Below are positions 7,000 through 7,602 of a stretch of DNA of 7,602 nucleotides, in pieces. A program made the translations under genes and the position numbers. Each line of letters opens with the position of its first letter. Positions within the stretch are counted from its first letter, which is position 1. The stretch covers positions 1 to 7,602 of the forward strand of contig JAFSLR010000105.1 in the NCBI GenBank assembly GCA_017448375.1, in the 5' to 3' direction. The stretch comes from Synergistaceae bacterium (GTDB lineage Bacteria > Synergistota > Synergistia > Synergistales > Aminobacteriaceae). The notes under the pieces were generated by a model. The model was given only the letters and a program-made list of their open reading frames with translations. It did not search any database and was not told the origin of the DNA.

Positions 7000-7602
7000 A
7001 TGTCCTTTCTTGAAGTCAAGAATCTTTGCAAGTCATTTGATGAAACCGAGTCTATCAGGAATTTGAATCTCTCCGTCAGCAAGGGTGAGAAAGTCGTCAT
7101 CATGGGAAGCCATAAGAGCGGAAAAACCTCACTGCTTAGAATCCTTAGCGGGCTTGACGCTCCCGACAGCGGTGAAATTCTCCTTGAAGGTATGCCCTTG
7201 TCATTTCACGGCAAAAACGGCAAAATCGGAATGTTCTCGCAGGATTTTCATCTGTTCTCAAACTTGAACGTACTCGATAATCTCTGTCTCGCTCCAGTAA
7301 AGCTCTATGGAGTCAGGCGCAAAAATGCTGAGGGTAAAGCTCATGAATGGCTCTCGAAAGCCGGACTCACCGAGAAAGCTAAATACATGCCTCATAACCT
7401 CTCAGAAGGACAGCGTCAAAGGGCAGCGATTTGCAGAAGCCTAATGACTGACCCGGAGATTATGCTATTTGATGACACGAAGAACGCTATCGACCCCAAT
7501 GTTATGGACGAAGTTACGGCTATGATGAAGATGATCGCCAAGCACGATTTGACAATGCTTATCGTCTCGAACAATATCAACTTTGCCAATGATGTTGCTG
7601 AC
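7000..7602 (+). CDS. ABC transporter ATP-binding protein, GlnQ-like, with degenerate catalytic motifs (3' partial)
   Basis: ATG 7000 is preceded by AGGGGG (6986-6991) at 8 nt. The first 201 residues are visible and the window ends before the stop. The overall sequence follows polar amino-acid ABC ATPases (GlnQ/ArtP type), which sit on the cytoplasmic face and power uptake through a membrane permease. The motifs in order are: an A-loop aromatic (F13); Walker A GSHKSGKT at 36-43, with K41-G-free loop residues changed but GK[ST] kept; Q-loop Q81; signature LSEGQ at 134-138 instead of LSGGQ; Walker B IMLFD at 154-158 followed by D159 where the catalytic Glu is expected; D-loop NAID at 162-165 instead of SALD; and H-loop N191 (VSNN for VTHE) where the switch His is expected. 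The frame is intact with normal-looking codons, so this is not an obvious pseudogene. Permease and binding-protein genes, if present, lie beyond the right edge. Confidence 0.9.
   Translation, partial: MSFLEVKNLCKSFDETESIRNLNLSVSKGEKVVIMGSHKSGKTSLLRILSGLDAPDSGEILLEGMPLSFHGKNGKIGMFSQDFHLFSNLNVLDNLCLAPVKLYGVRRKNAEGKAHEWLSKAGLTEKAKYMPHNLSEGQRQRAAICRSLMTDPEIMLFDDTKNAIDPNVMDEVTAMMKMIAKHDLTMLIVSNNINFANDVAD

Noticed and set aside
7000..7602. Treating the ABC gene as a pseudogene because of its altered motifs
   Set aside because: There is no frameshift or stop in 201 codons, the start and ribosome site are good, and the ATP-binding Lys and Walker B Asp are kept.

Overview
The window is a same-strand, tightly packed gene block. 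It looks like part of a diderm (outer-membrane) anaerobe, and my best guess is Synergistota, possibly gut or rumen. That guess rests on the style of the proteins and the LPP20/FlgT/CsgG gene content, not on a marker gene. The diderm assignment is better supported: six consecutive genes start with Sec-type signal peptides, and the domain families are ones known from periplasmic and outer-membrane proteins.

Region 1 (2-6896) is one apparent operon of seven genes. The first is cut by the left edge of the window. The rest are separated by 5-22 nt or overlap by 14, 23 and 59 nt. The operon is built almost entirely from a few envelope modules. The LPP20/FlgT-N-like module is clear in genes 1 and 2, fairly clear in gene 3, apparently duplicated in gene 4 and weak in gene 5. 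A CsgG/FlgT-middle-like alpha/beta module occurs in genes 2, 6 and 7. A FlgT-C-like beta domain is in gene 7, and TPR-like helices are in genes 5 and 7. The proteins are probably exported and could assemble into a periplasmic or outer-membrane-associated complex. The parallels are Vibrio FlgO/FlgP/FlgT (flagellar H-ring region) and CsgG/HfaB secretion channels. No flagellar structural gene, curli subunit, CsgE or CsgF is present here, so the job of the complex is unknown.

Region 2 (6897-6999) is the only real intergenic gap. It holds a GC-rich hairpin followed by a short T run, which is a likely operon terminator. The right arm of the hairpin runs into a perfect TATAAT, so the end of one unit and the start of the next seem to share bases.

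Region 3 (7000 to the right edge) is an ABC-transporter ATP-binding subunit of the GlnQ/polar amino-acid type, cut by the window end. Its frame is intact, but several catalytic positions deviate from consensus: the Walker B glutamate is Asp, the H-loop histidine is Asn, and the signature is LSEGQ.

No RNA genes, CRISPR arrays, insertion sequences or attachment sites were seen.
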